Below are positions 35,240 to 44,499 of a stretch of 64,000 nucleotides of DNA, in pieces (position 1 is the first letter of the stretch; every line of letters begins with the position of its first letter). The stretch covers positions 25,741 through 89,740 of the forward strand of contig NZ_JAMKMR010000018.1 of assembly GCF_023634645.1 (NCBI RefSeq), in the 5' to 3' direction. A program made the translations under genes and the position numbers. This DNA comes from Vibrio sinus (GTDB lineage Bacteria; Pseudomonadota; Gammaproteobacteria; Enterobacterales; Vibrionaceae). Below the pieces are notes generated by a model. It was not told where the DNA came from and did no database searches. It saw only the letters and a program-made list of their open reading frames with translations.

Positions 35240-35555
35240 AAACAACAGTCACTCAGACAGTTAATGGTCTGACCAGATTAGTTGCTCTTTAAAAAAAAAT
35301 CAAACACTTGTTTACTTATGTTTAACATTGATCGTTTTCTCTTTATTTACGATACCAAAGTAATAGTTTTGCCATTGAAAATGCTCCACTCATCGACATA
35401 CGCTATTCAGCTTACTATCTTTGTCCATATGCCCTAGCGACTCCAAGGCGCGAAGATGCTGCGCGTTATCGTATGCCGTTGTTTAATTTTGTTAAACTTC
35501 TAGGGTATCATTCCTGTTCACTCAAACGTTGGTGGCTCACCACTGTAGGGATACG
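35240..35555. other. Divergent promoter region fadH/sppA
   Basis: About 315 bases. It holds the FadR-like operator next to fadH. The remainder is AT-rich near fadH and shows no terminator, gene or other recognised site. Confidence 0.5.
35262..35278. promoter_or_regulatory. FadR operator upstream of fadH
   Basis: TAATGGTCTGACCAGAT contains TGGTCTGACCAG, a perfect match to the palindromic TGGTCNGACCAG heart of known FadR sites. It lies 23 bases before the fadH ATG, a repressor position. FadR regulation of fadH is inferred. Confidence 0.8.
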
Positions 35556-37406
35556 ATGAAACAAATATTCAAATTTATCGGTATGATCTTTAAAGGGATC
35601 TGGAAACTCATCACTTTTATAAGATTGGCTTTTATTAACCTGTTGTTTTTGGCGATTGTTGCCGTTATTTTTTTCGGTTTTATCCATTCCGACGCACCGC
35701 CTGCCAAGCCTGAGAAAAAATCCGCTCTGGTACTCAATCTCTCAGGGCCTATTGTCGAGCAAAGCTCTTATGCCAATCCCATGGATTCGTTCTCTGAGTC
35801 TTTACTTGGTCAGGAATTGCCTAAACAAAATGTGCTGTATCAAATAGTAAGTACAATTCGGCATGCAAAGGATGACCCAAACATCACAGGCCTCGTACTG
35901 TCTCTAGGAAAAATGCCAGAAACCAATTTGACCAAGTTGCGCTACATCGCCAAAGCATTAAACGAATTCAAAACTTCAGGCAAACCAATTTATGCTGTTG
36001 GTAGCTTTTACAACCAAAGTCAATACTATCTCGCTAGCTACGCGGATAAGGTGTTGCTCTCACCCGATGGCGCAGTATTAATCAAGGGTTATAGTGCCTA
36101 TGCCCTATATTATAAAACCCTGCTGGATAAGCTTGACGTTAACACTCATGTGTTCCGAGTGGGAACATACAAGTCCGCTGTCGAACCCTTTATTCGCGAC
36201 AACATGTCCAAGGCAGCAAAACAAGATGCCGCTGACTGGTTGGGCCAATTGTGGGGAGCTTATGTCGATGATGTCGCAACCAATAGGCATATTAAGCCAA
36301 ATACATTAACGCCAACCATGAGCCAGTTCTTGGCGCTAATGAAGAAAAACAAAGGTGATCTTGCCGTTTTAGCCAAAAATATTGGTTTAGTGGATGAGTT
36401 GGCCACCCGTCAACAAGTTCGCGCTGAACTCACCAAAAAATTTGGTAGCGACGGAAAAGACAGCTATAACGCAATTAGCTATTACAAATATCTGTCTCAA
36501 ATCCCGTCCAAACCGAAAACCGCTGCAAGTGATATTGCGGTCATCGTAGCCAATGGCACCATCATCGATGGTAACCAAATGCAAGGAAAAGTGGGCGGCG
36601 ACACCATCGCACAAATGTTAAGAAAGGTACAAAACGACGACAAAATTAAAGCGGTCGTTTTGCGAGTGGATAGCCCTGGAGGCAGCGCATTTGCCTCCGA
36701 TGTCATCCTCAACGAAATCAAAGCCGTTGAAGCTGCTGGTAAACCAGTTGTGGTTTCTATGTCCAGTCTAGCGGCCTCCGGAGGTTACTGGATCTCCATG
36801 GGTGCAACAAAAATCATCGCTCAGCCCACCACATTGACCGGCTCGATTGGCATCTTCAGTGTCATTACCACATTTGAAAAAGGCTTAAATAAAATCGGGG
36901 TCTACACTGATGGTGTAGGTACAACACCATTTTCTGGTGTCGGGTTAACGACTGGATTAAACAAAGGTATCTCGGCTGCGATGCAAATGGGGGTCGAGCA
37001 TGGCTACAACCGCTTTACCAGTTTGGTTAGCCAGTACAGACATATTCCACTGGCTAAGGTTGATAAGATTGCGCAAGGTAGAGTCTGGACCGGACGTGAT
37101 GCCAAACAGCTTGGTCTGGTCGATCAACTTGGCGATTTTGATGACGCAATTGCCCTCGCAGCAAAACTGGCCAAGTTAAAATCCTATAATCTGGATTGGA
37201 TGAAAAAACAACTTACGCCTGCTCAGCAAATTATCAGCGATCTCATGAAGCAAGTGAGCGTCCATATGGGTATTACGCCATCAAGCCTAATACCTCAATC
37301 TCTTTTGCCCGTGGCAAGTCAAATAAAGGAAAGTACTAGCTTAATGAACAGTTTGAACGATCCGAAAGGGCAATATGCCCTGTGTTTGACTTGCAGTGTC
37401 CAATAA
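35556..37406 (+). CDS. sppA: SppA, signal peptide peptidase (protease IV)
   Basis: Inner-membrane serine protease that degrades cleaved signal peptides, facing the periplasm. 616 residues, with an N-terminal anchor (LITFIRLAFINLLFLAIVAVIFFG). Ser/Lys dyad: the Lys in FRVGTYKSAVEPF and the Ser in SLAASGGYWISMGA, spaced as in E. coli. Start is the ATG at 35556 with AGGGA upstream; a TTG nine codons earlier is less likely. Followed by its terminator and then ansA. Confidence 0.96.
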   Translation: MKQIFKFIGMIFKGIWKLITFIRLAFINLLFLAIVAVIFFGFIHSDAPPAKPEKKSALVLNLSGPIVEQSSYANPMDSFSESLLGQELPKQNVLYQIVSTIRHAKDDPNITGLVLSLGKMPETNLTKLRYIAKALNEFKTSGKPIYAVGSFYNQSQYYLASYADKVLLSPDGAVLIKGYSAYALYYKTLLDKLDVNTHVFRVGTYKSAVEPFIRDNMSKAAKQDAADWLGQLWGAYVDDVATNRHIKPNTLTPTMSQFLALMKKNKGDLAVLAKNIGLVDELATRQQVRAELTKKFGSDGKDSYNAISYYKYLSQIPSKPKTAASDIAVIVANGTIIDGNQMQGKVGGDTIAQMLRKVQNDDKIKAVVLRVDSPGGSAFASDVILNEIKAVEAAGKPVVVSMSSLAASGGYWISMGATKIIAQPTTLTGSIGIFSVITTFEKGLNKIGVYTDGVGTTPFSGVGLTTGLNKGISAAMQMGVEHGYNRFTSLVSQYRHIPLAKVDKIAQGRVWTGRDAKQLGLVDQLGDFDDAIALAAKLAKLKSYNLDWMKKQLTPAQQIISDLMKQVSVHMGITPSSLIPQSLLPVASQIKESTSLMNSLNDPKGQYALCLTCSVQ

Positions 37407-37433
37407 ATAACTCGATAACTTAGTTAACACTAT

Positions 37434-37462
37434 GGCTGCCTATTGGTGGGTAGCCTTTTTTA
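37434..37462 (+). terminator. Terminator after sppA
   Basis: GGCTGCC, loop TATTGGTG, GGTAGCC, then six T. 7-bp stem with one G-T pair. Confidence 0.85.
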
Positions 37463-37553
37463 TTGCTTTCTCGCTATCTATATCTTTCGCATTTACCCGT
37501 CATTTCGGTATATAATTTCGGCCCAGTCTCCCTTAGATAATTGGCAATTAGCA

Positions 37554-38567
37554 ATGGCAAGAAAACACATATATATCGCCTACACAGGCGGCACAATTGG
37601 AATGAAAAAGTCCAGCCAAGGTTATATTCCTGCAACAGGATTTATGGAAAAACAACTCGCTAGCATGCCAGAGTTTCATCGTCCCGAGATGCCTCAATAC
37701 ACCATCCATGAATACGCGCCACTCATCGACTCTTCAGATATGGCCCCTAAAGACTGGCAACAAATCGCCGACGATATTCGTGACAATTACGAACAATATG
37801 ATGGCTTTGTCATTTTGCATGGCACAGATACCATGGCGTATACCGCATCGGCTCTGTCATTTATGCTGGAGAATTTATCTAAGCCTGTGATTGTCACCGG
37901 TTCGCAAATTCCTCTGGCAGAATTGCGTTCAGATGGCCAAGCCAATTTGCTCAATGCTCTGCACATTGCTGCCAATTATCCAATCAATGAAGTCACTTTA
38001 TTTTTTAACAATAAACTGATGCGTGGTAACCGTAGTACCAAATCCCATGCTGATGGGTTTGATGCATTTACTTCGCCCAACTTACCGCCGTTACTTGAAG
38101 CGGGAATCAACATAAAGACCAACCAAAGCCTCATACTCGATAATGAGGTTAATGGAGCATTTCACGTACACAATATTACCCCGCAACCCATCGGCGTGAT
38201 TACTATGTACCCCGGAATATCTCATGAGGTCATTCGAAATACCTTACTGCAACCCGTCAACGCCATGATTCTTCTCACGTTTGGTGTTGGCAATGCCCCA
38301 CAAAACCCAGAGCTTCTCGCACAACTTAAAGAAGCCTCAGATCGAGGTGTCATCGTGGTTAACTTGACTCAGTGTTTAGCTGGTAAGGTGAACATGGGTG
38401 GGTATGCAACGGGCTGTGCATTAGCTGAGGCAGGTGTGATCAGTGGATATGACATGACACCAGAAGCGGCACTGGCGAAGCTGCATTATCTGCTTAGCAA
38501 AGGACTCTCCTACCGAGAAGTCAAACAGCAAATGCAACAAATATTACGTGGAGAGATGACGCTATAA
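37554..38567 (+). CDS. ansA: AnsA, cytoplasmic L-asparaginase I
   Basis: Hydrolyses asparagine to aspartate and ammonia. 337 residues. The two active-site signatures are IAYTGGTIGMKKS (nucleophile Thr near residue 14) and GFVILHGTDTMAYTASAL. There is no signal peptide, so the cytoplasmic type I enzyme fits. Start at the ATG at 37554; an earlier in-frame ATG at 37443 would run through the sppA terminator. It has only a weak ribosome site. Confidence 0.95.
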   Translation: MARKHIYIAYTGGTIGMKKSSQGYIPATGFMEKQLASMPEFHRPEMPQYTIHEYAPLIDSSDMAPKDWQQIADDIRDNYEQYDGFVILHGTDTMAYTASALSFMLENLSKPVIVTGSQIPLAELRSDGQANLLNALHIAANYPINEVTLFFNNKLMRGNRSTKSHADGFDAFTSPNLPPLLEAGINIKTNQSLILDNEVNGAFHVHNITPQPIGVITMYPGISHEVIRNTLLQPVNAMILLTFGVGNAPQNPELLAQLKEASDRGVIVVNLTQCLAGKVNMGGYATGCALAEAGVISGYDMTPEAALAKLHYLLSKGLSYREVKQQMQQILRGEMTL

Positions 38568-38582
38568 TTCTTTAGCTGTCTA

Positions 38583-38623
38583 TAGCGTGCCCTGCCTATC
38601 AAATTCTTAGGCTGGGCACGCTA
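38583..38623. terminator. Long hairpin between convergent ansA and yeaC
   Basis: TAGCGTGCCC pairs with GGGCACGCTA (10 bp); after one T-T mismatch GCCTA pairs with TAGGC, loop nine bases. There is no T-run on either strand, so it is a stable structure rather than a textbook terminator. Confidence 0.7.
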
Positions 38624-38638
38624 AACGTAACCTGTGTT

Positions 38639-38920
38639 CTATTCGTTGATTTTTACCTTGAAAATGTCGCTGTCTGGCGATTGAAACTGCTTTTTTAGTT
38701 CAGTTTTTGACTTAAAACTGATTTCTCCCCCTGCGGCAACTGTCATATGTTGCGCTTCTACATTATGCTTAGATTGATACAGCATAAGAGCTTGCATACA
38801 TGAATCGCGCTGCTCTTGGGACAATTGAGTCCCATCTGGCCACCTTCCAGTTTCCACTGCATAGGTGAGATTCTCGTAAGCTTCTGGTGTTATGGCGTCA
38901 ACTAAACGCTCTGTATCCAT
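38639..38920 (-). CDS. yeaC: YeaC family protein (DUF1315)
   Basis: 93-residue small soluble protein recognised from ITPEAYENLTYAVETGRWPDG and QEQRDSCMQALMLYQ. Family function unknown; it travels with ansA and msrB/gapA in related genomes. ATG start. Divergent from the DUF2989 lipoprotein gene. Confidence 0.92.
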   Translation of the reverse strand: MDTERLVDAITPEAYENLTYAVETGRWPDGTQLSQEQRDSCMQALMLYQSKHNVEAQHMTVAAGGEISFKSKTELKKQFQSPDSDIFKVKINE

Positions 38921-39027
38921 GGTGTATCCTTAACATAGGAGTAAGTTTGGTATGAAAATAACTTGTAACCATTGCGAGTCAAGCATGAAGCAATAATTAG
39001 ACGGAAATGATCACAAGTAAGGATACT

Positions 39028-39846
39028 ATGAGTGTACTAAAATTCACGTTGATCGTCACATTCGCTCTGGCACTGACTGGATGTTTCGAAAATAAAAATA
39101 ATACAGACAAGCTCTGTAAGAGTTACCCTGAGCTAAAATGCGAACGCCTTAACACCAACGATGGCCAATGCCGTTTACCCCGAACGGATTTAATCTGGCA
39201 CAAATACGAAACCCACAAAGAACCTTCAGATGTAAACAAAATCAAAGAATATGAGCTGGTGACTTTATATAGAAAGTGTCTTGCTAATGCCTCACAAATA
39301 CAAACCTTTGATACCTCAAAACGAGCAGAAAGACGTGTGGAAGCCTTACTGTTTTCTGGTGAGGAGCAAGAACGCCTAATACAAGAGCTCAGAGCTTCAC
39401 AATCCCCCATCACCCTTTACTTTATGTGGTCCCAACTTGGTGATGAAGACGCGAGAGCCGCATTTTTGGCCTTAGAAGGCACCAACGCGCTAGAAACGTC
39501 AGAAATGCAGTACAAGTTAGCCACTATGTATACCCAACGTGATCAGGAAAAGACCGTCTCGCTACTTCACCGCTCACTAGAGCTTTCAAGAGATAAAAAC
39601 GTCAATACCGATATATTCCAATCGTTAGCCAGTATTCACTACCGGCAAAAAGAAAAAGAAAAAGCGTATATTTGGGCAAAAGTAGCAGAAGGCTATGAGA
39701 TTTCCGTCGTATCAGGCAAAGAGCTACAGTTGCTATACGGTTATGATCAGGCCAAATATAAGAAACTCGATAAGGTCGCAGACAAAGTGGAGTCCGCGAT
39801 AAAATCAGGCAAGTATCGTAGAGAGCTGATACCTGACAAATATTAG
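39028..39846 (+). CDS. DUF2989 lipoprotein
   Basis: 272-residue predicted lipoprotein; signal peptide ends in lipobox ALTGC (Cys19). It then has four further Cys near the start (DKLCKSYPELKCERL, GQCRLPRTDLIW), and the rest is helical and TPR-like (LATMYTQRDQEKTVSLLHRS). I recognise it as the DUF2989 family of Vibrio and relatives; its role is unknown. Start is the ATG at 39028 with AAGGA upstream; an in-frame ATG seven codons earlier is less likely. Confidence 0.88.
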   Translation: MSVLKFTLIVTFALALTGCFENKNNTDKLCKSYPELKCERLNTNDGQCRLPRTDLIWHKYETHKEPSDVNKIKEYELVTLYRKCLANASQIQTFDTSKRAERRVEALLFSGEEQERLIQELRASQSPITLYFMWSQLGDEDARAAFLALEGTNALETSEMQYKLATMYTQRDQEKTVSLLHRSLELSRDKNVNTDIFQSLASIHYRQKEKEKAYIWAKVAEGYEISVVSGKELQLLYGYDQAKYKKLDKVADKVESAIKSGKYRRELIPDKY

Positions 39847-39914
39847 CCTTCATTGAAGGCTAATATGGTTAGCTTTTTCAGAAACCTTTCATAAAATTCT
39901 GTAACAAACTAACG

Positions 39915-40337
39915 TCATTCCCCTTCGCTTGAGGACTTTTTGTTGAAAATTAACGACACTGAGTTAACACAAAACCTTTCCCCGGTTGTTGGGGGGCCAT
40001 CAGGAAAAACATGCCCTAAATGACTATCACATGTCGCACATCGTACTTCTGTGCGCACCATTCCGTGACTATTGTCCTCTAAATAGCGTATGGCTTGATC
40101 ATTGATTGGCGCATCAAAGCTAGGCCAGCCACATCCTGATTCGTATTTGTTGTCTGAAATAAACAAAGGGGTTTTGCAGCAAGTGCAAGCATAAACGCCT
40201 GAATCAGATTGATAAAGTAACTTACCGGAATATGGGGCTTCCGTTCCGTGCTTTCGACATACTCGATATTGTTCTTCTGTAAGCTCTTCGCGCCACTGAT
40301 CGTCGGTTTTCTCGACTTTACTGACTGGTTGTTCCAC
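39915..40337 (-). CDS. msrB: MsrB, peptide methionine-R-sulfoxide reductase
   Basis: Repairs methionine-R-sulfoxide in proteins using thioredoxin. 140 residues. Zinc cysteines appear as CTCC and CATC pairs, the substrate region as ESGCGWPSFDAPI, and the catalytic Cys in GERFCVNSVSL. I set the start at the GTG ending at 40337, which has GAGGAG nine bases upstream; the longer frame opens with a TTG at 40373. Divergent from gapA, as in many gammaproteobacteria. Confidence 0.95.
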   Translation of the reverse strand: MEQPVSKVEKTDDQWREELTEEQYRVCRKHGTEAPYSGKLLYQSDSGVYACTCCKTPLFISDNKYESGCGWPSFDAPINDQAIRYLEDNSHGMVRTEVRCATCDSHLGHVFPDGPPTTGERFCVNSVSLIFNKKSSSEGE

Positions 40338-40675
40338 GTTATGAATCTCCTCACTTAATCTGCATTTTATCAATCTAATTATTGCGCAAAGTACTTGCGA
40401 AAGATGGCCGTTCTAGCACATACTCTCTGCCCATGACGTTCTGTATAAAAATACAGGGTGGCAAGAACACTGTAGTATTTTACTCCAACTTGATACTAGA
40501 AAAACCGGTAATAAGTTCAAAAAGCAGCCGCTTCTATTCATTAGCTGATAAAAGCAGCAGTTTTTTTTGACTTTAAGCAATGAAAGATCGATTATCTGTT
40601 GCGGATTGTTACTGGATTCTGTAATTTTACTACCAGTTATCTTTAATCAGAAATTTAAGTTGTGGAGCAACTATA
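40338..40675. other. Divergent msrB/gapA promoter region
   Basis: 338 bases. A candidate gapA promoter is listed separately. The rest includes an 8-T run near 40561-40568 without a solid hairpin. A 62-codon plus-strand frame here has no coding character. Confidence 0.5.
40599..40627 (+). promoter_or_regulatory. Candidate sigma-70 promoter of gapA
   Basis: TTGCGG (40599-40604), 17-base spacer, TAATTT (40622-40627), 48 bases before the gapA ATG. Spacing is ideal and both boxes match the consensus at four of six bases. Confidence 0.4.
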
Positions 40676-41671
40676 ATGACTATCAAAGTAGGTATTAACG
40701 GTTTTGGCCGTATTGGGCGTTTCGTATTCCGTGCTTCTGTTGAGCGCGAAGACATCGAAGTAGTAGGCATCAACGATCTTATCGACGTTGAGTATATGGC
40801 TTACATGCTAAAATACGATTCAACTCATGGTCGTTTCAACGGTACTGTTGAAGTTAAAGACGGCAACCTAGTTGTTAACGGTAAGACTGTTCGCGTTACT
40901 GCTGAGCGTAACCCAGCTGAACTTAAGTGGGACGCAATCGGCGTTGACGTTGTTGCTGAAGCTACTGGTCTGTTCCTAACTGATGAAACTGCACGTAAGC
41001 ACATCGAAGCTGGTGCGAAAAAAGTAGTTCTAACTGGCCCGTCTAAAGATAAGACGCCAATGTTTGTAATGGGTGTTAACGACGACACTTATGCAGGTCA
41101 AGACATCGTTTCTAACGCTTCTTGTACTACTAACTGTCTAGCTCCTATCGCTAAAGTCCTAAACGACAACTTCGGTATCGCTTCTGGTCTTATGACAACA
41201 GTTCATGCAACAACTGCAACTCAAAAAACAGTTGACGGTCCTTCTATGAAAGACTGGCGTGGTGGTCGTGGTGCTTCTCAAAACATCATCCCATCTTCAA
41301 CAGGTGCTGCTAAAGCAGTAGGCGTTGTTCTTCCTGAACTAAACGGCAAATTGACTGGTATGGCTTTCCGCGTACCAACAGCTGACGTTTCTGTAGTTGA
41401 TCTAACAGTTAACCTAGAAAAAGGCGCATCTTACGAAGCTATCTGTGCAGCAATGAAAGAAGCATCTGAAACGACTCTAAAAGGCGTTCTAGGCTACACT
41501 GAAGACGAAGTGGTATCTCAAGACTTCATCGGTGAAACTCAAACTTCAGTATTCGATGCTAAAGCTGGTATCGCGCTAACTGACAACTTCGTTAAAGTGG
41601 TATCTTGGTACGACAACGAAATCGGTTACTCAAACAAAGTTTTAGACCTAATTGCTCACATCTCTAAGTAA
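40676..41671 (+). CDS. gapA: GapA, glyceraldehyde-3-phosphate dehydrogenase
   Basis: Central glycolytic NAD-dependent enzyme. 331 residues; NAD motif VGINGFGRIGRFVFR, catalytic Cys in SNASCTTNCLAP (about residue 149), partner His in TTVHATTATQ, and SWYDNEIGYSNK near the end. Codon use is strongly biased toward a few T-ending codons (such as GGT, CGT and GCT), as expected for a highly expressed gene, unlike its neighbours. GGAG precedes the ATG; a hairpin terminator follows. Confidence 0.99.
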   Translation: MTIKVGINGFGRIGRFVFRASVEREDIEVVGINDLIDVEYMAYMLKYDSTHGRFNGTVEVKDGNLVVNGKTVRVTAERNPAELKWDAIGVDVVAEATGLFLTDETARKHIEAGAKKVVLTGPSKDKTPMFVMGVNDDTYAGQDIVSNASCTTNCLAPIAKVLNDNFGIASGLMTTVHATTATQKTVDGPSMKDWRGGRGASQNIIPSSTGAAKAVGVVLPELNGKLTGMAFRVPTADVSVVDLTVNLEKGASYEAICAAMKEASETTLKGVLGYTEDEVVSQDFIGETQTSVFDAKAGIALTDNFVKVVSWYDNEIGYSNKVLDLIAHISK

Positions 41672-41692
41672 TTAAGTCAACATTGTTGAGAT

Positions 41693-41719
41693 AAAAGGCG
41701 GCCTTCGAGTCGCCTTTTT
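41693..41719 (+). terminator. Terminator after gapA
   Basis: AAAAGGCG pairs with CGCCTTTT around a 10-base loop, continuing into a T-run. yeaD begins 27 bases later, so read-through could still supply it. Confidence 0.8.
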
Positions 41720-41745
41720 CGTTTCTGGAACCAGAGGAGCCACGA

Positions 41746-42633
41746 ATGGATTTATCCACTTTACCCGTAATCAATACTTTATCTGATTGCATCACTATTA
41801 GACAAAAAGATCAGATCAAGATCGCCTACATACAGCACCCTAAAGCGACGGCTGCCATATCTTTATTTGGTGCTCATATGCTTTCATACATACCTCAAGG
41901 GCAGCAAGACCTGCTTTGGATGAGTGAAGCCTCAGCCTTCGATGGCAAAACAGCCATTCGCGGTGGAATACCTGTATGTTGGCCTTGGTTTGCCAACTTT
42001 GCCTCTCCAAGCCACGGATATGCCCGTACCAGTGAATGGCGCATCGTCGAACATCAAGAAAATGACAAGGGTGTAATCATTCAGCTAGGCCTAAAAACAA
42101 ATGACGCTATCTTTTCGGTGTGGCCAAATCAATTTGAGTTGCTTCTCTCAATAGAAGTCGCAGAGACCCTCAAGGTTTCGATGAATATCACTAACATCGA
42201 TAGCAAACCTTGGGCATTTTCTGGCGCACTGCATAGCTACCTCAACGTTGGCGATATCTCTAAAACCTCCATAACAGGAATGGGACCAAGTTATATTGAT
42301 AAACTGCTAGATGGCAAACAAGTGCAAGGTGAAGATACTCTGTTGGTTGATCGAGGTATCGACCGAATCTATACCGAACCTGAAAGCACGATTTTAATTA
42401 AAGACGAGCAGCGACATCGTACCCTTCACGTAGAAAACTCTGGCCACAATTGCGCAGTATTATGGAACCCATGGCAAGAAGGCTCGCAAAGCATGAAAGA
42501 CATGCAAAATGACGGTTACCGCACTATGATTTGTGCTGAGTCGGTGTTGTACGCTTCGGATGAAAAAGAGCTTTGTACTCTACAGCCAGGCGAAAGGTAT
42601 ACACTCTCGACATCTCTCTCTTCTGAGGTATAG
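41746..42633 (+). CDS. yeaD: YeaD, D-hexose-6-phosphate mutarotase
   Basis: Aldose-1-epimerase-like enzyme interconverting anomers of glucose-6-phosphate and similar sugars. 295 residues; recognised from FGAHMLSYIPQGQQDLLWMS, IRGGIPVCWPWF and HSYLNVGDI, which include the expected substrate-binding Arg and His. It lies behind gapA, the usual gammaproteobacterial neighbourhood. GAGGAG precedes the ATG. Confidence 0.93.
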   Translation: MDLSTLPVINTLSDCITIRQKDQIKIAYIQHPKATAAISLFGAHMLSYIPQGQQDLLWMSEASAFDGKTAIRGGIPVCWPWFANFASPSHGYARTSEWRIVEHQENDKGVIIQLGLKTNDAIFSVWPNQFELLLSIEVAETLKVSMNITNIDSKPWAFSGALHSYLNVGDISKTSITGMGPSYIDKLLDGKQVQGEDTLLVDRGIDRIYTEPESTILIKDEQRHRTLHVENSGHNCAVLWNPWQEGSQSMKDMQNDGYRTMICAESVLYASDEKELCTLQPGERYTLSTSLSSEV

Positions 42634-42896
42634 AGCCTAATCACTACACGCAATACTTTGTGATTAAGAATGCTGTATGATTCAGCTCACTATAGGGCAA
42701 AAGGATGCAAGAACCCTCTTCTTTGCCCTGTGATTTTGTTACCAAGATCAATCTATCCCCATCACTCACCCTATTTACCCGATCGCTTTCAACCCTAAGT
42801 GCTATACCTTAAAAAAAGACATCATGCCCGATCCCTAAAAGCCGTTGTTCCAGCATGACTGCCTAAACCAACACAACGACTGGCAAGGAGTAATAC

Positions 42897-43439
42897 ATGC
42901 AAGGAGCGGTCTTCACAGCCTTTTCCGATATGATCATCGAAAAAATGGGCATGGAAACATTAGACGAACTCATCGATACCACCAACCCTGAATCTGGCGG
43001 CGCATATACCGCTGGGGGCAACTATGCCGATAGTGAGCTATTCAATATGGTCGGTGCACTATCTGAAAAAACCAATATCCCAGCAGGCGAACTGGTTCGA
43101 GCGTTTGGTGAGTATTTGTTTGAAAAGCTATACAACAGCTGTCCAGCAGATGTTTCCCAAATTAAAGATTTAAAAACCTTCCTACTCGCCATTGACAGCG
43201 TGATTCACAAAGAAGTAAAGCGATTATACCCCCAAGCGTATTTACCCACGTTCGACTATGATGAAACACCAGATGGTAATTTAACAATCATCTATAACTC
43301 AGACAGAAAGCTGTGTGAACTTGCTGAAGGGCTGATTGTAGGCGCAGCTGAACATTTCTCTCAACCGATACAACTCACCCATCCAGATTGCCTGCACCGA
43401 GGTGACAAGCATTGCAAGATTAAGGTTGAATTTCAGTAA
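42897..43439 (+). CDS. hnoX: H-NOX heme nitric-oxide sensor
   Basis: Cytoplasmic 180-residue heme protein that binds NO and controls a partner kinase. The proximal heme ligand is His104 (SVIHKEVKRLYP), the propionate-binding YxSxR motif is Tyr133-Ser135-Arg137 (IYNSDRKLC), and a probable zinc site is formed by Cys140, His162, Cys165 and Cys173. No distal-pocket Tyr of the oxygen-binding type is apparent, which favours NO sensing. AAGGAG lies before the ATG. It is nine bases ahead of the kinase gene, its expected partner. Confidence 0.95.
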   Translation: MQGAVFTAFSDMIIEKMGMETLDELIDTTNPESGGAYTAGGNYADSELFNMVGALSEKTNIPAGELVRAFGEYLFEKLYNSCPADVSQIKDLKTFLLAIDSVIHKEVKRLYPQAYLPTFDYDETPDGNLTIIYNSDRKLCELAEGLIVGAAEHFSQPIQLTHPDCLHRGDKHCKIKVEFQ

Positions 43440-43448
43440 GGCGGTGAG

Positions 43449-44396
43449 ATGGAAAATACTGGCAACTTCAAACGTGCTTATGAAAGAGAACGACTTGCCC
43501 GCGTAGAAGCGGAAAGTTTGCTCGCGGACAAAACTCGAGATCTGTATGAAAATGTCATTGTTCTGGAGAAAACCCTTGAAGAACTCAAAGTAAGCCAAAA
43601 ACAGCTTATTCAAGCAGCCAAGATGGCTTCATTAGGACAATTGGCCGCTGGTGTAGCACATGAAATTAATAACCCATTAGGGTTTTCAATGAGTAATGTG
43701 CAAATGCTGAAAGAGTATTTCAGTAAGATATTCAGCTTGGATGAGTATCTGACGACGCAGGAATTACTTTCAGGCGACGCACTGACTCAGTATCAGGCCA
43801 AGCGCGAAGAAATCGCCATCGACTACCTAAAAGACGACACTCAAGAACTTATCGATGAAACGTTTGATGGGTTGGATAGAGTTCGCAATATCGTCTCTAG
43901 TTTAAAGCAAGTCACTCACTCGGGAGAGAGTAACGAAGAGCAATGTGATATCAATAGCTGCATCGAAGATTCGCTAAAAGTAGTCTGGAACGAAATAAAA
44001 TATAAAATGGAGGTGAAAAAGCACCTACAGCCTGACCTTCCTCCCCTCCAAGCGAATAGCCCAAATATTCAACAGATATTAATTAACATGTTCGTGAATG
44101 CCTCTCACGCTTGTGAAGAAAAAGGCATCCTTACCATCATCACCAAGTCGGCTATCTATAAAAAATTAGAGGGCATTTTGATTAAAGTTGAAGACAATGG
44201 CATGGGAATGAGCGACGAAGTAAAAGAAAAGGTCTTTGACCCATTTTTTACCACGAAACCCATTGGAGTCGGAACTGGGCTAGGACTATCGGTCACACAT
44301 AACTTAGTTGAAAAATACGGCGGATATATTGCAGTAAAAAGTAAGCTAGGGGTCGGCACTCGCTTTGAGATATTTTTTCCTTTGAACCATCCATAA
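43449..44396 (+). CDS. hnoK: H-NOX-associated histidine kinase
   Basis: 315-residue soluble histidine kinase. An N-terminal coiled coil (about residues 5-55) leads to the phospho-accepting His in GVAHEINNPLGF (about residue 75), then an HATPase domain with N-box NMFVNASHAC, G1 EDNGMGM and G2 GVGTGLGLSV. No receiver domain. In described systems unliganded H-NOX leaves the kinase active and NO-bound H-NOX inhibits it, feeding into cyclic-di-GMP or quorum pathways. No response regulator is adjacent, so the output partner is elsewhere. Confidence 0.93.
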   Translation: MENTGNFKRAYERERLARVEAESLLADKTRDLYENVIVLEKTLEELKVSQKQLIQAAKMASLGQLAAGVAHEINNPLGFSMSNVQMLKEYFSKIFSLDEYLTTQELLSGDALTQYQAKREEIAIDYLKDDTQELIDETFDGLDRVRNIVSSLKQVTHSGESNEEQCDINSCIEDSLKVVWNEIKYKMEVKKHLQPDLPPLQANSPNIQQILINMFVNASHACEEKGILTIITKSAIYKKLEGILIKVEDNGMGMSDEVKEKVFDPFFTTKPIGVGTGLGLSVTHNLVEKYGGYIAVKSKLGVGTRFEIFFPLNHP

Positions 44397-44499
44397 ATGC
44401 CCCCGCCACGTTGAGCCTGCGGCGATTCTAATATTTCAGTTGAGCTAATATTTGGAAGCAGATAGACTCTCAACCCCGAACCTCATTGAACGACTTGTT

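Noticed and set aside
40382..40570. 62-codon frame between msrB and gapA
   Set aside because: Lies in the promoter region with no coding character.
42897..43439. Oxygen-sensing H-NOX
   Set aside because: The distal-pocket Tyr typical of oxygen binders is not evident and a kinase partner is adjacent, both favouring NO sensing.
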